A DNA stretch of 64,000 nucleotides, from the NCBI RefSeq assembly GCF_002213415.1, contig NZ_NJGU01000004.1:124001-188000 (forward strand), given 5' to 3'. The stretch comes from Herbaspirillum robiniae (GTDB lineage Bacteria > Pseudomonadota > Gammaproteobacteria > Burkholderiales > Burkholderiaceae_D). This document shows, one piece after another, positions 42,399-54,500 of this stretch. Position 1 is the first letter of the stretch, and each line of letters starts with the position of its first letter. A program made the translations under genes and the position numbers. The notes under the pieces are model-generated. The model did not search any database, was not told the origin of the DNA, and saw only the letters and a program-made list of their open reading frames with translations.

Positions 42399-43760
42399 AT
42401 GCTTGTGTCTTTATTCAAGAAAATCGGTGTGAAGTTTTCGTTGAACGATCCCCAATGGGGGCGTGGTTCGCAAGACGACAACCGCGAGAATCAGAATAAC
42501 GGAAGTAACGGCGACAACCGACCCGACAAGCGACCTGAAAAGCCGTCCGGCGGCAACGACGGTCCGCCGGATCTCGACCAGCTCTGGCGCGACTTCAACC
42601 AGCGCCTGTCCGGCATGTTCGGGCGCAAGGGCGGCGGCTCTTCCGACGGCGGCGGTGGCGGTTTCAATCGCGGCGACGTCAAGGGCGCCGGCATCGGCGT
42701 GGGCGTGATCGCCATCATCGTCGCTTTCCTCTGGCTGGCCAGCGGCTTCTTCATCGTGCAGGAAGGCCAGACCGCCGTGGTCACCACCTTCGGCCGCTAC
42801 AGCCACACCACGCTGCCGGGTTTCAACTGGCGCTGGCCGTACCCGATCCAGGGCCATGAGATCGTCAACATGTCGCAGGTGCGTACCGCCGAGATCGGCT
42901 ACCGCGGCAACGTGCGCAACAAGCAGCTCAAAGAGTCGCTGATGCTGACCGACGACGAGAACATCATCGACATCCAGTTCGCCGTCCAGTACAAGCTCAA
43001 GAACGCCGCCGAATGGCTGTTCAACAACCGCGACCAGGACGACTCCGTGCGCCAGGTCGCCGAGACCGCCATCCGCGAGATCGTCGGCCGCAGCAAGATG
43101 GACTTCGTGCTCTACGAGGGCCGCGAGAAGGTCGCCCTGGACGTGAGCCAGCGCATGCAGCAGATCCTGGATCGCTACAAGTCCGGCGTGCAGATCACCA
43201 ACGTCACCATGCAGGGCGTGCAGCCGCCGGAGCAGGTGCAGGCAGCCTTTGACGACGCAGTCAAGGCCGGCCAGGATCGCGAGCGCCTGAAGAACGAAGG
43301 CCAGGCTTACGCCAACGACGTCATCCCGCGCGCATCCGGCGCCGCATCGCGCCTGCTGGAAGAAGCCGAGGCCTACCGCTCGCGTGTGGTGGCCAACGCC
43401 GAAGGCGACGCCGCGCGCTTCCGCCAGGTGCTGGACGAATACCAGAAGGCCCCGGCCGTGACGCGCGACCGCATGTACATCGAAACCATGCAGCAGATCT
43501 TCGCCAACACCACCAAGGTGATGGTGGACGCCAAGACCGGCAGCAACCTGCTGTACCTGCCGCTGGACAAGCTGATCCAGCAGACCGACGGCGCGGCTCC
43601 GGCCGCCAAGCAGCCGGCCCAGTCTTCGGGGGCGCCGGCCTCCGGCGCGGCGGCATCGAACAACTCGACCTCTGGAACTGACACTGTGTATTCCTCTGAC
43701 GTGATGCGCGATATGAGAACCCGGGATCCGCGCGAGTCGCGTGAAAGGGAGGTGCGCTGA
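42399..43760 (+). CDS. hflK: HflK, FtsH protease modulator subunit
   Basis: This 453-residue SPFH/band-7 protein has a Gly/Asn/Asp-rich N-terminus (1-95), one transmembrane helix (about 104-122), the band-7 domain and a coiled coil. The C-terminus is low-complexity Ser/Ala/Thr. HflK and HflC form a membrane cage around FtsH and restrain its activity. The start ATG lies 88 nt after hflX. Its stop codon overlaps the hflC ATG by one base, so the two subunits are translationally coupled. Confidence 0.96.
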   Translation: MLVSLFKKIGVKFSLNDPQWGRGSQDDNRENQNNGSNGDNRPDKRPEKPSGGNDGPPDLDQLWRDFNQRLSGMFGRKGGGSSDGGGGGFNRGDVKGAGIGVGVIAIIVAFLWLASGFFIVQEGQTAVVTTFGRYSHTTLPGFNWRWPYPIQGHEIVNMSQVRTAEIGYRGNVRNKQLKESLMLTDDENIIDIQFAVQYKLKNAAEWLFNNRDQDDSVRQVAETAIREIVGRSKMDFVLYEGREKVALDVSQRMQQILDRYKSGVQITNVTMQGVQPPEQVQAAFDDAVKAGQDRERLKNEGQAYANDVIPRASGAASRLLEEAEAYRSRVVANAEGDAARFRQVLDEYQKAPAVTRDRMYIETMQQIFANTTKVMVDAKTGSNLLYLPLDKLIQQTDGAAPAAKQPAQSSGAPASGAAASNNSTSGTDTVYSSDVMRDMRTRDPRESREREVR

Positions 43761-44650
43761 TGGGCCGCCTCGTCACATCCGTCATCGTCGCCGTCGTGGC
43801 GATCTGGCTGGCTTCCTCGACCATCTTCGTGGTCGACCAGCGCTCCTCCGCCATCGTGTTCGCACTGGGCGAAGTCAAGCAGGTCATCAGCGAACCGGGG
43901 CTGCACTTCAAGCTGCCGCCGCCGTTCCAGAACGTGATGTACCTCGACAAGCGCATCCAGACCCTGGATACGCCTGACGCCGACCGCTTCATCACCGCCG
44001 AGAAGATGAACGTGCTGGTCGATGCCTACGTCAAGTGGCGCATCGTCGACCCGCGCCTGTACTTCGTCAGCTTCGGCGCCGACGAGCGTCGCACCCAGGA
44101 CCGCCTGTCGCAGATCGTCAAGGCCGCGCTGAACGACGAGATCACCAAGCGCACCGTGCGTGAAGTGATTTCCAGCCAGCGCAACGCCGTCATGGATGCG
44201 ATCCAGGCGCGTACCGCGGCCGAGGCCAAGCAGATCGGCGTCGAGGTGATCGACGTGCGCCTGCGTCGCGTGGATTACGTCGACCAGATCAACAACTCCG
44301 TCTTCGAGCGCATGAAGTCCGAGCGGGTGCGCGTGGCCAACGAGCTGCGTTCCACCGGCGGCGCCGAATCCGAGAAGATCCGTGCCGATGCCGATCGCCA
44401 GCGTGTGGTGATCCTGGCCGAAGCCTACCGCGAGTCCGAGAAGGTGCGCGGCGCGGGCGACGCCAAGGCTTCGCAGATCTATGCCCAGGCTTTCGGCCAG
44501 AACCCGGATTTCTACAAGTTCTACCGCAGTCTCGAGGCCTACCGTGCCAGCTTCAAGAATCGCCACGATGTGATGGTGGTCGATCCGAGCTCGGAGTTCT
44601 TTAAATATTTCAAAGGTGTCGGCAACAGCAACAGCTCTTCCAAGAAGTAA
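43760..44650 (+). CDS. hflC: HflC, FtsH protease modulator subunit
   Basis: This 296-residue band-7 protein has an N-terminal signal-anchor helix (5-22, TSVIVAVVAIWLASSTIFVV), an SPFH domain (about 25-200) and a C-terminal helical region (GAGDAKASQIYAQAFGQNPDFYKFYRSLEAY), as in E. coli HflC. GGGAGG precedes the ATG inside the end of hflK. It is followed by a weak terminator before hisZ. Confidence 0.96.
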   Translation: MGRLVTSVIVAVVAIWLASSTIFVVDQRSSAIVFALGEVKQVISEPGLHFKLPPPFQNVMYLDKRIQTLDTPDADRFITAEKMNVLVDAYVKWRIVDPRLYFVSFGADERRTQDRLSQIVKAALNDEITKRTVREVISSQRNAVMDAIQARTAAEAKQIGVEVIDVRLRRVDYVDQINNSVFERMKSERVRVANELRSTGGAESEKIRADADRQRVVILAEAYRESEKVRGAGDAKASQIYAQAFGQNPDFYKFYRSLEAYRASFKNRHDVMVVDPSSEFFKYFKGVGNSNSSSKK

Positions 44651-44710
44651 ACCGACAACGAGGACAGGCCCGCGCCGCTGAAGCAACAAGGCGAAGCGGG
44701 CGCAAGGAGG

Positions 44711-44742
44711 GATGCCGCTGGTAAAGGGCATCTTTCCTTTTT
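44711..44742 (+). terminator. Weak terminator after hflC
   Basis: GATGCC and GGCATC form a 6-bp stem around a 10-nt loop, followed by TTTCCTTTTT. It lies 60 nt after the hflC stop. Confidence 0.5.
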
Positions 44743-44906
44743 GTCCGGCGCATTGTTCCGGATCGGCAAGTTTCCCGGAGCATGAGATTGGGGCGGCGAT
44801 AATTTTCCGGCTGCCCCGGTTTTTCGTCCGGACCCTGTGTGATGTTGTAGGATGCGCCGATTGCCGGACCGAACGTCCTGATTTTTCCCTGCTTATCTTT
44901 TTGTCT

Positions 44907-46067
44907 ATGCCTAACTGGCTTCTTCCTGAAAACATTGCCGACGTCTTGCCGTCCGAAGCGCGCAAGATCGAGGAACTGCGCCGCCGGCTGCTCGATAATT
45001 TCCGCCTCTACGGCTACGAAATGGTCATGCCGCCGCTGTTGGAATACCTGGAGTCGCTGCTCACCGGCGCCGGCCAGGATACCGACCTGCGCACCTTCAA
45101 GCTGGTGGACCAGCTGTCCGGCCGCACGCTGGGCGTACGCGCCGACATGACCACCCAGGTGGCGCGCATCGACGCCCACCTGCTGAATCGCGCCTCGGTG
45201 ACCCGCCTGTGCTATGCCGGCAGCGTGCTGCATACCCGTCCCACCGGCCTGCATGCGACCCGCGAGCCGATCCAGATCGGCGCCGAGATCTACGGCCATG
45301 CCGGCATCGAAGCCGACGCCGAGATCCAGGAACTGGCGTTGAATTCGCTGGCCCTGGCCGGCATGAGCACCATCCGCCTGGACCTGTGCCACGTCGGCGT
45401 GCTGCGCGCCATCATCGCCAACGATCCGGCCGCCAAGCGCCAGGAAGCCCAGCTGTTCGGCCTCCTGGAAGCCAAGGACGTGCCTGGCCTGCAGGAGATC
45501 ACCGCCGGCTACCAGGAAAACACCCGCAAGGCGCTGCTGGCGCTGCCCAACCTGTACGGCGACATTGCCGTCATCGCACGCGCGCGCATCACGCTGCCGG
45601 CCTTGCCGGGCATCGCCCAGGCGTTAGACGAGCTGCAGGCCCTGGTCGAACTGGCCGCCGGCCACGAAGGCGCGGCCGTGACCATCGATCTGGCCGACCT
45701 GCGCGGTTATCATTACCACAGCGGCGTGATGTTCTCCGCCTATGTTCCCGGCCTGCCCAATGCGGTGGTGCGCGGCGGACGCTACGACCACGTGGGCGAG
45801 GCCTTTGGCCGCGCCCGTCCGGCCACCGGCTTCTCGATGGACCTGCGCGAGCTGGCCCGCCTGATGCCGGGCGCCGAAAGAAAGCGCGCAATCCGCGCGC
45901 CATGGGGCACCGAAGCCGGTCTGCGTGAGAAAATAGCGCAATTGCGGCAGGCGGGAGAAATCGTGATCCAAAGCCTGCCGGGCCACGAAAACGATCAGGA
46001 TGAGTTCGATTGCGACCGCGCCGTCGAATTCAGCAACGGAAACTGGATTATCAAAAACTTGGGTTGA
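44907..46067 (+). CDS. hisZ: ATP phosphoribosyltransferase regulatory subunit HisZ
   Basis: This 386-residue paralogue of histidyl-tRNA synthetase lacks the C-terminal anticodon-binding domain and charges no tRNA. It is the regulatory subunit for short-form HisG in the first step of histidine synthesis. The motif-2-like region ([12 protein letters not shown]...[13 protein letters not shown]) is diverged from the true HisS in this window. The motif-3-like segment [14 protein letters not shown] lacks the usual catalytic arginine pattern (ER). The ATG at 44907 is preferred over an in-frame start at 44712. It lies 3 nt before purA, the usual arrangement in betaproteobacteria, with hisG elsewhere. 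Confidence 0.95.
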   Translation: MPNWLLPENIADVLPSEARKIEELRRRLLDNFRLYGYEMVMPPLLEYLESLLTGAGQDTDLRTFKLVDQLSGRTLGVRADMTTQVARIDAHLLNRASVTRLCYAGSVLHTRPTGLHATREPIQIGAEIYGHAGIEADAEIQELALNSLALAGMSTIRLDLCHVGVLRAIIANDPAAKRQEAQLFGLLEAKDVPGLQEITAGYQENTRKALLALPNLYGDIAVIARARITLPALPGIAQALDELQALVELAAGHEGAAVTIDLADLRGYHYHSGVMFSAYVPGLPNAVVRGGRYDHVGEAFGRARPATGFSMDLRELARLMPGAERKRAIRAPWGTEAGLREKIAQLRQAGEIVIQSLPGHENDQDEFDCDRAVEFSNGNWIIKNLG

Positions 46068-47384
<1,317 letters not shown>

Positions 47385-47429
47385 TCCACGTACCAAGCAA
47401 CACGAGCAACACGAAGCAAGAAACACAAC

Positions 47430-47966
47430 ATGAAGATCTCCGATGACAAAGACCTGTGGGTCTCCTGGGAAGACTACAACCGCCTGATCGAACGTCTGGC
47501 GCTGAAGGTCTATGAATCCGGCTACCAGTTCGACCAGGTGCTGTGCCTGGCGCGCGGCGGCCTGCGTCCGGGCGACGTGATGTCGCGCATTTTCGACGTC
47601 CCGCTGGCGATCCTGTCGACCAGCTCCTATCGCGAAGCCGCCGGCACCATCCGCAGCTCGCTGGACATCGCCAAGTACATCACCATCACCAAGGGCACCC
47701 TGGGTGGCCGCATCCTGCTGGTGGACGACCTGGTCGATTCCGGCGTGACGCTGCAGAAGGTGATGGTGCACTTGAAGGAGCATTACCCGGCCGTCACCGA
47801 GATCAAGAGCGCCGTCGTGTGGTGGAAGGCTTGCTCGATCGTGGAGCCGGATTATCACGTCGACTACCTGGCGACCAACCCGTGGATCCACCAGCCGTTC
47901 GAAGACTACGACGGCCTGGGCCCGCACCAGTTGGCGGCATGGATCAAGAAGGGCGGCGGCGCCTGA
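47430..47966 (+). CDS. Purine phosphoribosyltransferase
   Basis: This 178-residue type I phosphoribosyltransferase has the PRPP-binding motif ILLVDDLVDSGVTLQ, the LARGGLRPGDVM loop and a C-terminal hood (WIHQPFEDYDG). The hood pattern resembles xanthine/hypoxanthine salvage enzymes; the exact base cannot be fixed from sequence. Placement 45 nt after purA supports purine salvage. A bidirectional terminator follows the gene. Confidence 0.9.
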   Translation: MKISDDKDLWVSWEDYNRLIERLALKVYESGYQFDQVLCLARGGLRPGDVMSRIFDVPLAILSTSSYREAAGTIRSSLDIAKYITITKGTLGGRILLVDDLVDSGVTLQKVMVHLKEHYPAVTEIKSAVVWWKACSIVEPDYHVDYLATNPWIHQPFEDYDGLGPHQLAAWIKKGGGA

Positions 47967-48003
47967 GCGGTTTCCGGCGTTTTCGCTTTCCTGCGTTCCA
48001 ATG

Positions 48004-48033
48004 AAAAAGAGCTTGCTGCGGCAAGCTCTTTTT
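48004..48033. terminator. Bidirectional terminator between convergent genes
   Basis: AAAAAGAGCTTGC, loop TGCG and GCAAGCTCTTTTT form a 13-bp perfect stem with U-tracts on both strands. It serves the phosphoribosyltransferase gene and the minus-strand SDR gene. Confidence 0.9.
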
Positions 48034-48066
48034 TTTGTGTCGGCGCGCCGGCCCAAGGCGCAGGAC

Positions 48067-49152
48067 TCAGGACCAGGGAATCACCTTGCGTTCCCTGAAC
48101 TCGTCGAACAGGCGATAGAACATCTGTTCCGTCTCCACGTACTCATGAAAGCCGTAGCGCCGCGCCTTGGAGCCGTCGCCGAACATGTCGTAGTCCCAGG
48201 AGAACACGAAGTCGGCGAAGCCCCAGGACGACAGCGATTCATAGGAATGCGCTTCCAGCCCGTGCGCCTCGGCGATGCGTTGCCACAGCGGCGCCTTGTC
48301 GCTCATCACGTCGGCCAGCGCCAGCGGCAACGGCGGGCCGACCTCCATGCCGAAGTACTGCGCGATCCTGGGCCACATCTCGCTCCAGCGGAAGATGTCG
48401 CCGTTGCCGATGTTGAACGCCTGGCCGGCGCCGTTTTCGCTGGTGGCGGCCCAGACCGTGGCGCGGGCCAGCAGGCCGGCGTCGGTCATCTCCACCAGCT
48501 TGTCGTAGGCGCCCGGCTTGCCCGGAAAGCGCAGCGGCAGGCCCAGCGTCTTGGAAATCGTCGCGTACACGGCGATAGCCAGCGCCAGGTTCATCGGATT
48601 GCCCAACGCCGCCCCGCCGACCACCGCCGGGCGGATCGCCGACCAGCTCCAGCGCTCGCCGGATTCGGCCTGGCGCTGTTCCAGCCAGCGCTGCTGGTCG
48701 AACATGAACTCCGGCGGCATGAACTGGGCATCGGTTTCGCGCGCCGGCGTCTTGAACGGGCCGAGATGGCCGCCGTAGACCTTGTAGCCCTGCATCAGGC
48801 TGACGTGTCGCAGCCCGGGGGCGATGGCGTCGACGGCTTCCACCGTATTGCGCAGCATCGCCAGGTTGGGCGCGACCAGTTCGCTCCAGCTGGGGCGATG
48901 CTGGTAGGCCGCGTAGAAGAGGTGGGTAACATGCTCCAGCGGCGCCAGCTTCTTGCGGGTATCGGCGGCGTCCAGCAGGTCGACCGCGACATGGCGCAGC
49001 CGGCCGTCCCGGCTGTCCTGTCCGCCGCGGCGCGAGAGGCCGATGACCTTCCATTCGGGCCGGGTGGCAAGGTGGGCGATCAGCTGGCTGCCGATGACGC
49101 CGTTGGCGCCGACGACCAGGGCGGTCTGTGGGGTGAGGCTTGAAGTGGACAT
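48067..49152 (-). CDS. PRISE-like SDR reductase (progesterone 5-beta-reductase/iridoid synthase superfamily)
   Basis: This 361-residue Rossmann enzyme has the nucleotide motif VVGANGVIGSQ (13-23), NADPH-type arginines (GLSRRGG), and the PRISE signature LMQGYKVYGGHLGPF with the catalytic-type lysine K124. Family members reduce enone-type substrates with NADPH. The tyrosine of the family's FYY segment appears replaced here (EFMFDQQRW, M150-F151), judged by eye, which could change or abolish that chemistry. It lies 75 nt downstream of the MFS exporter gene on the same strand, so they are probably co-transcribed under the divergent LysR regulator. Confidence 0.85.
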   Translation of the reverse strand: MSTSSLTPQTALVVGANGVIGSQLIAHLATRPEWKVIGLSRRGGQDSRDGRLRHVAVDLLDAADTRKKLAPLEHVTHLFYAAYQHRPSWSELVAPNLAMLRNTVEAVDAIAPGLRHVSLMQGYKVYGGHLGPFKTPARETDAQFMPPEFMFDQQRWLEQRQAESGERWSWSAIRPAVVGGAALGNPMNLALAIAVYATISKTLGLPLRFPGKPGAYDKLVEMTDAGLLARATVWAATSENGAGQAFNIGNGDIFRWSEMWPRIAQYFGMEVGPPLPLALADVMSDKAPLWQRIAEAHGLEAHSYESLSSWGFADFVFSWDYDMFGDGSKARRYGFHEYVETEQMFYRLFDEFRERKVIPWS

Positions 49153-49227
49153 GCTTGTCTCCGGTTAGGTCCAGGATGTGCGGTCCCGGCGCGGAGCCGG
49201 GACCATCGCTTGCTGCAAAAGCCCGGT

Positions 49228-50409
49228 TCAGCAGGCTTCGACGCCTTGCGCGGCACGCGCGCCGGCGCTCTTGCCATCCATCTTCCAGCTCACCAGCGCC
49301 ACCGCGATGCCGGCGATCGGCAGCAGGGCGGCCACATAGGGCACCGCGTGCAGGCCGGGGCCATGGTCGATGGTCAGGCCGCCCAGCCAGGCGCCGGCGG
49401 CGTTGCCCAGGTTGAAGGCGGCGATATTGGCCGAGGACGCCAGGTTGGGCGCGCCGGTGGCCTTTTCCAGCACGCGCATCTGCAGCGGCGGCACGGTGGC
49501 GAAGGCGGCCATGCCCATCAGGCCGACGCCGATGATGGAGGCGATCTTGTGTTCGTTGGTCAGGCCGAACAGCACCAGCACCGCGGCCAGCGCCACCATG
49601 CTGCCGATCAGCGTGGCCATGAGCTTCTTGTCGGCCAGCTTGCCGCCCAGCAGATTGCCGATCACCAGGCCCAGGCCGAACAGCAGCAGGATGGGCGAGA
49701 CCGCGGCCGGCGGGAAGCCGCTGATGTCGGTCAGGATGGGGGCGATATAGGTGAAGGCCGCGAATACGCCGCCAAAGCCCAGCACCGTCATCGCCAGGCC
49801 CAGCATCACCTGCGGGCGGGCCAGCACGCGCAGCTCGCGGCCGAAGTCGGCTTCTTCGCCGCCCTGCGAGCGCGGCACCAGCAGGCCGGTTGCCGCCAGC
49901 GCGACCACGCCGATGGCGGTCACCGCCCAGAACGTGGCGCGCCAGCCGTACATCTGGCCCAGCCAGGTGCCGAAAGGCACGCCCAGCACGTTGGCCACCG
50001 TCAGGCCGGTAAACATCAGGGCGATGGCGGAGGCCTGCTTGTCCTTGGGCACCAGGCTGGTGGCGACCACCGAGCCGACGCCGAAGAACGCGCCGTGGGC
50101 GAAGGACGCGACCACCCGGCCGATCATCAGCGTGGCATAGCCCGGCGCCACCGCACAGGCGAGGTTGCCGATCACGAACACCACCATCAGCGCCATCAGC
50201 AAAGTCTTGCGCGGCAGGCGGCCGGTGGTGGCGGTGACCAGCGGCGCGCCGACGAACACGCCCAGCGCATAGCCGGTCACCAGCAGGCCGGCCGAAGAGA
50301 GGCTCACGCCCAGGTTGGCCGCCACTTCAGGCAGCAGCCCCATGATCACGAACTCGGTGGTTCCGATCGCGAATGCGCTGATGGTCAGCGCCCAGAGTGC
50401 AATTGGCAT
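49228..50409 (-). CDS. MFS transporter, AraJ/DHA1-type
   Basis: This 393-residue membrane protein has twelve predicted helices. The start PIALWALTISAFAIGTTEFVIMGLLPEVA is typical of AraJ/YdhP-type DHA1 exporters, with the motif A-like loop GRLPRKTLL between helices 2 and 3. Such exporters pump sugars, arabinose derivatives or drugs; the substrate here is not evident. The ATG at 50409 has GGAAGGA upstream; a longer in-frame reading (from 50571) overlaps the LysR gene and is rejected. It is divergent from lysR and followed by the SDR gene. Confidence 0.92.
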   Translation of the reverse strand: MPIALWALTISAFAIGTTEFVIMGLLPEVAANLGVSLSSAGLLVTGYALGVFVGAPLVTATTGRLPRKTLLMALMVVFVIGNLACAVAPGYATLMIGRVVASFAHGAFFGVGSVVATSLVPKDKQASAIALMFTGLTVANVLGVPFGTWLGQMYGWRATFWAVTAIGVVALAATGLLVPRSQGGEEADFGRELRVLARPQVMLGLAMTVLGFGGVFAAFTYIAPILTDISGFPPAAVSPILLLFGLGLVIGNLLGGKLADKKLMATLIGSMVALAAVLVLFGLTNEHKIASIIGVGLMGMAAFATVPPLQMRVLEKATGAPNLASSANIAAFNLGNAAGAWLGGLTIDHGPGLHAVPYVAALLPIAGIAVALVSWKMDGKSAGARAAQGVEAC

Positions 50410-50544
50410 TTCTATCCTTCCCCGATGCCCGAGGCGGGCATGCGTCATAAAAAGTTGATGAACCGGCAAGCGTTCGAAAAAATCGCTCTGCCAGCGATGG
50501 GAAGGATTGTGCCTCGGGCTTTTGTTGAGAAAAATACCGTTAGA

Positions 50545-50561
50545 ATCAAAGAATATTTGAT
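50545..50561. promoter_or_regulatory. Candidate LysR-type binding site
   Basis: ATCAAA-GAATA-TTTGAT is a perfect inverted repeat with a 5-bp centre. It lies 12 bp before the lysR ATG, between the divergent MFS and LysR genes. LysR-type proteins commonly bind such interrupted palindromes near their own gene. Confidence 0.55.
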
Positions 50562-50573
50562 CTGGAGTCAAAG

Positions 50574-51455
50574 ATGACGATTCAATCGGAAGAACTGCGC
50601 ACCTTCGTCGCGGTGGTGGAGGCCGGCACGCTGTCGGCCGCCGCCGAAGTGCTGGAGCAGACTACCTCGGGCGTGAGCCGCGCGCTGTCGCGGCTAGAGG
50701 AGAAGCTGGGCGCCAGCCTGCTGACCCGCACCACGCGGCGCATGGACCTGACCGAAGAAGGCCAGGCCTTTCTCGAGCAGGCGCGCAGCATCCTGGCGGC
50801 CATGGAGGCGGCCGAGGAAACCGTGCGCATGCGCACGCAAAAGCCGGTCGGCAAGCTGCGGGTGGACGCCGCCGTGCCGTTCATGATCCATTGCGTGGTG
50901 CCGCACGTGGGCGCCTTCCGCGAGGCCTATCCGGACATCGAGCTGGAGCTGACCACCAACGACCGCTTCATCGACCTGGTGGAGCAGCGTACCGACATCG
51001 CCATCCGCATCGGCGAGCTGCAGGATTCGACGCTGCACGCCAAGCCGCTCAGTTCGGCGCGCTTGAACATCATCGCCAGTCCCGGCTACGTCGCCCGCCA
51101 TGGCGAGCCGACATCGGTGGAAGACCTGGAGCATCATCGCCTGATCGGTTTTTCCCAGCCCGAGTCGCTGAACCACTGGCCCTTGCTGCATGCCGGCGGC
51201 GACCGTTATCCGACCAGGCCCGCCATCCGCGCCTCCAGCGGCGAGACCATCCGCCAGCTGGCGCTGCACGGGCAGGGCATCGCCTGCCTGTCCAACTTCA
51301 TGTCGGACGCCGACATCGCCACCGGGCGCCTGGTCAAGCTGCTCGAGCCGGCCTACAGCGGCTACCAGCAAAAGATCTCGGCGGTCTACTATCGCAACAC
51401 CCAGCTGTCGAGGCGCATCAGCTGTTTCCTCGATTTCTTGCAATGCAAGCTGTAG
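50574..51455 (+). CDS. LysR-family transcriptional regulator
   Basis: This 293-residue regulator has an N-terminal winged helix-turn-helix (1-62, ELRTFVAVVEAGTLSAAAEVLEQTTSGVSRALSRLEEKLGA, split as TLSAAAEVL and SGVSRALSRLE) and a periplasmic-binding-like effector domain (about 90-293, CrgA/PP0826 type). It likely controls the divergent MFS-SDR pair and itself; the effector is unknown. AAAG and GGAG motifs precede the ATG. Confidence 0.93.
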   Translation: MTIQSEELRTFVAVVEAGTLSAAAEVLEQTTSGVSRALSRLEEKLGASLLTRTTRRMDLTEEGQAFLEQARSILAAMEAAEETVRMRTQKPVGKLRVDAAVPFMIHCVVPHVGAFREAYPDIELELTTNDRFIDLVEQRTDIAIRIGELQDSTLHAKPLSSARLNIIASPGYVARHGEPTSVEDLEHHRLIGFSQPESLNHWPLLHAGGDRYPTRPAIRASSGETIRQLALHGQGIACLSNFMSDADIATGRLVKLLEPAYSGYQQKISAVYYRNTQLSRRISCFLDFLQCKL

Positions 51456-51565
51456 TCGCGCAACGTTTTGCCGTAAATCAGGTCTGAGCGCCAGCGATGC
51501 CGCAAGGGGGAAAACCTGTGGCCGCCCATACAACAAGATCAGCAGGATATCTTCCGGAGAACAAG

Positions 51566-54500
51566 ATGAATCAAACGGAGGCCGGCATGGCCGCAGGCTG
51601 GAGCGCGACGCGCCAACAATATCAATCCCCCCGGCTTGAATCCGGCATTGCCGCCAAGGCATGGCGCGTCGCCGGGCTGTGGCTGGCGGCCGTCATGGCG
51701 CTGCCGATGTCTACGGCGCAGGCGGCCAATGTCACCGTCACCGGCTTCTCGCCGCAGGGCGAGGTGGCGAAGATCCGGCAGGTGCGGGCGCGCTTTTCCG
51801 AATCCATGATCAAGTTCGGCGATCCCAAGGCGGCTTCGCCGTTCGATGTCGATTGCCCGGTGGCCGGCGTCTCGCGCTGGGCCGACGACAAGAACTGGAT
51901 CTTTGACTTCGAACGCGACCTGCCACCCGGCACCAGCTGCAGCTTCAGCGTGCGCACCGGCGTGAAGTCCGTCGCCGGCAACGCCATGGGCGGCAAGGGC
52001 CGCTTCCAGTTCAGCACCGGCGGCCCGGCGGTGACGCGGGTGCAGCCCTATGCCGATTCGCGCATCGCCGAGGACCAGGCTTTCATCCTGTTCCAGAACG
52101 GCGCCGCGACCGAAGCCTCGGTGCGCGAGCATCTGTATTGCGAGGCCGAAGGCATCAACGAGCGCATTCCCGCCAAGGCCGTCGGCGACAGCGACCGCAA
52201 GGCCTTGCTGCAGGAATTCGCCAAGGGCGTGGATCCGGCCGCCGTGACCATCGTGCAATGCCAGCAACGCCTGCCCAACGACGCGCATGTGAAGCTGGTG
52301 TGGGACCGCGGCATCGCCGCCGCCAACGCGCCGGCCGTGCTCAGTTCACAGCCGCAGGTGTTCAAGTTCCAGGTGCGCAGCGAATTCGTCGCCGGCTTCT
52401 CCTGTCAGCGCGAGAACGCCAATGCCGCCTGCTCGCCGATCCTGCCGGTGACCCTGTCGTTCTCCTCGCCGGTGCCGCGCAAGCTGGCCGAGCAGGTGAT
52501 GCTCAACGCCACCACCGGCAAGATCAAGCCGACGCTGGACAGCAACCAGAGCGAGTCGGTCAGCGACATCACGTTCAAGCCGCCTTTCCCCGAGAAATCC
52601 GAGTTCACCATCACGCTGCCCTCCGGCTTCAAGGATGAGGACGGCCGCACGCTGGGCAACGCCTCGTCGTTCCCGCTGAAATCCGCGCTGGCCGATTTCC
52701 CGCCGCTGGCCAAATTCCCGGCCGCGCCGTTCGGCATCATCGAGCTGAACGCCGACCCGACCCTGCCGGTCACGCTGCGCCGGGTCGAGGCCGGCCTGCA
52801 GGTGCGCGGCACGGACGGCCGCGCCATGCCGGGCAAGGTGGCCGACCTCAAGGTCGACGCCGGCCGGGGCGACCAGGGCGTCATCGCCTGGCTCACGCGC
52901 CTGAACAAGTATCACGAGAAATGGGGCGACCCGAAGAAGGTCGACTCGCGCAGCGTCAGCCTGCTGGCTAAAGAACCGGGCGCCAAGAAGCTCGATCTGC
53001 CGGCGCTGAAGGATGCGAAGGAGGGCGAATGGCCGTTCGAAGTGATCGGCATTCCGTTGAAAGACCCGGGCTTCTACGTGGTCGAGCTGGAGTCGCAGAA
53101 GCTGGGCGCGTCGCTGCTGGGCAAGCCGCAGCCGATGTACGTGCGCACCAGCGCGCTGGTGACCAACCTGGCGGTGCACGTGAAGCTGGGCCGCGCCAAC
53201 GGCGCCGTGTGGGTCACCCGGCTGGACAACGCCAAACCGGTGGCCGAGGCCGAGGTGCGGGTTTCCAATTGCGACGGCACGCAGATCTGGCAGGGCAAGA
53301 CCGACGCCCGCGGCGTGGCGGTGCTGCCGGCGCTGGAAGACGCCTGCGCCAATCGTCCTTACAGCCAGGACAACGCCGACAAGATCAACGGCCTCTTCGT
53401 CAGCGCCCGCAAGGCCGACGAGAAGGGGCGCGCCGACATGGCCTTCGCGCTGACCTCGTGGAACGACGGCATCGAATCCTGGCGCTTCAACGTGCCGACC
53501 GATACCGACCGCGCCGCCACCATGCGCGCCACGACCGTGTTCGACCGCACGCTGTTGCGCGCCGGCGAGACCGTCTCGATGAAGCATGTGATGCGCACCG
53601 AGACCATGCAGGGCTTCGGCCTGATGAAGAAGGAAGACCTGCCCACGCGCGTGCGCATCACGCACCAGGGCAGCGGCCAGGAGTATCAGTTTCCGCTGAA
53701 CTGGCGCGGCGGCAAGAGCGCCGAGACCACGTTCAACCTGCCCAGGGAAGCCAAGCTCGGCAGCTATGAAGTGGTGCTCGACCAGGGCCGGGTGAACGCC
53801 AACAGCCAGGCTGCCGACAACAATGGCAACGACGAAGAGCGCGGCTGGTATGGCCGCGGCACGTATTACACCGGCAGCTTCCGGGTCGAGGAATTCCGCC
53901 TGCCGCTGATGCAGGGCCGCATCACGCCGCCCAAGGGGGCGCAGGTGGCGATCAAGGAACTGCCGCTGGACCTGCAGCTGAACTACATCAACGGCGGCGG
54001 CGCGGCCAACCAGCAGGTGCGCGTGTCCAGCCTGCTGCGTTCGCGCCCGGTCAACGTGCCCGGCTATGACGGCTTCTCGTTCAGCACGCCGCGCAGCGAT
54101 GACGACAGCAATGCCGAGGATCAGAAGATCGTCGCCGACAAGCTGGCCGTCACGCTGGACAAGAACGGTGCCGGCAAGACCGTCATCGCCAAGCTGCCGC
54201 CGGCGCAGCGCGCGCAGGAGCTGCTGACCGAGATGACCTACAGCGACCCCAACGGCGAAGTGCAGACGGTCTCCACCGTCACGCCCTTGTGGCCGTCGGG
54301 CGTGGTGGTCGGCCTGCGCGCCGGCAACTGGATCTCGGTGAAGAAAAAGCTCACGCTCACCGCCGTCACGCTCGATACCGCGGGCAAGCCGCAGGCTGGC
54401 GTGCCGGTCGAGATCCGCGCCACCGCGCGCAAGACCAATTCGCACCGCAAGCGCATGGTCGGCGGCTTCTACGCCTATGAAAACGACCAGAGCACCCAGG

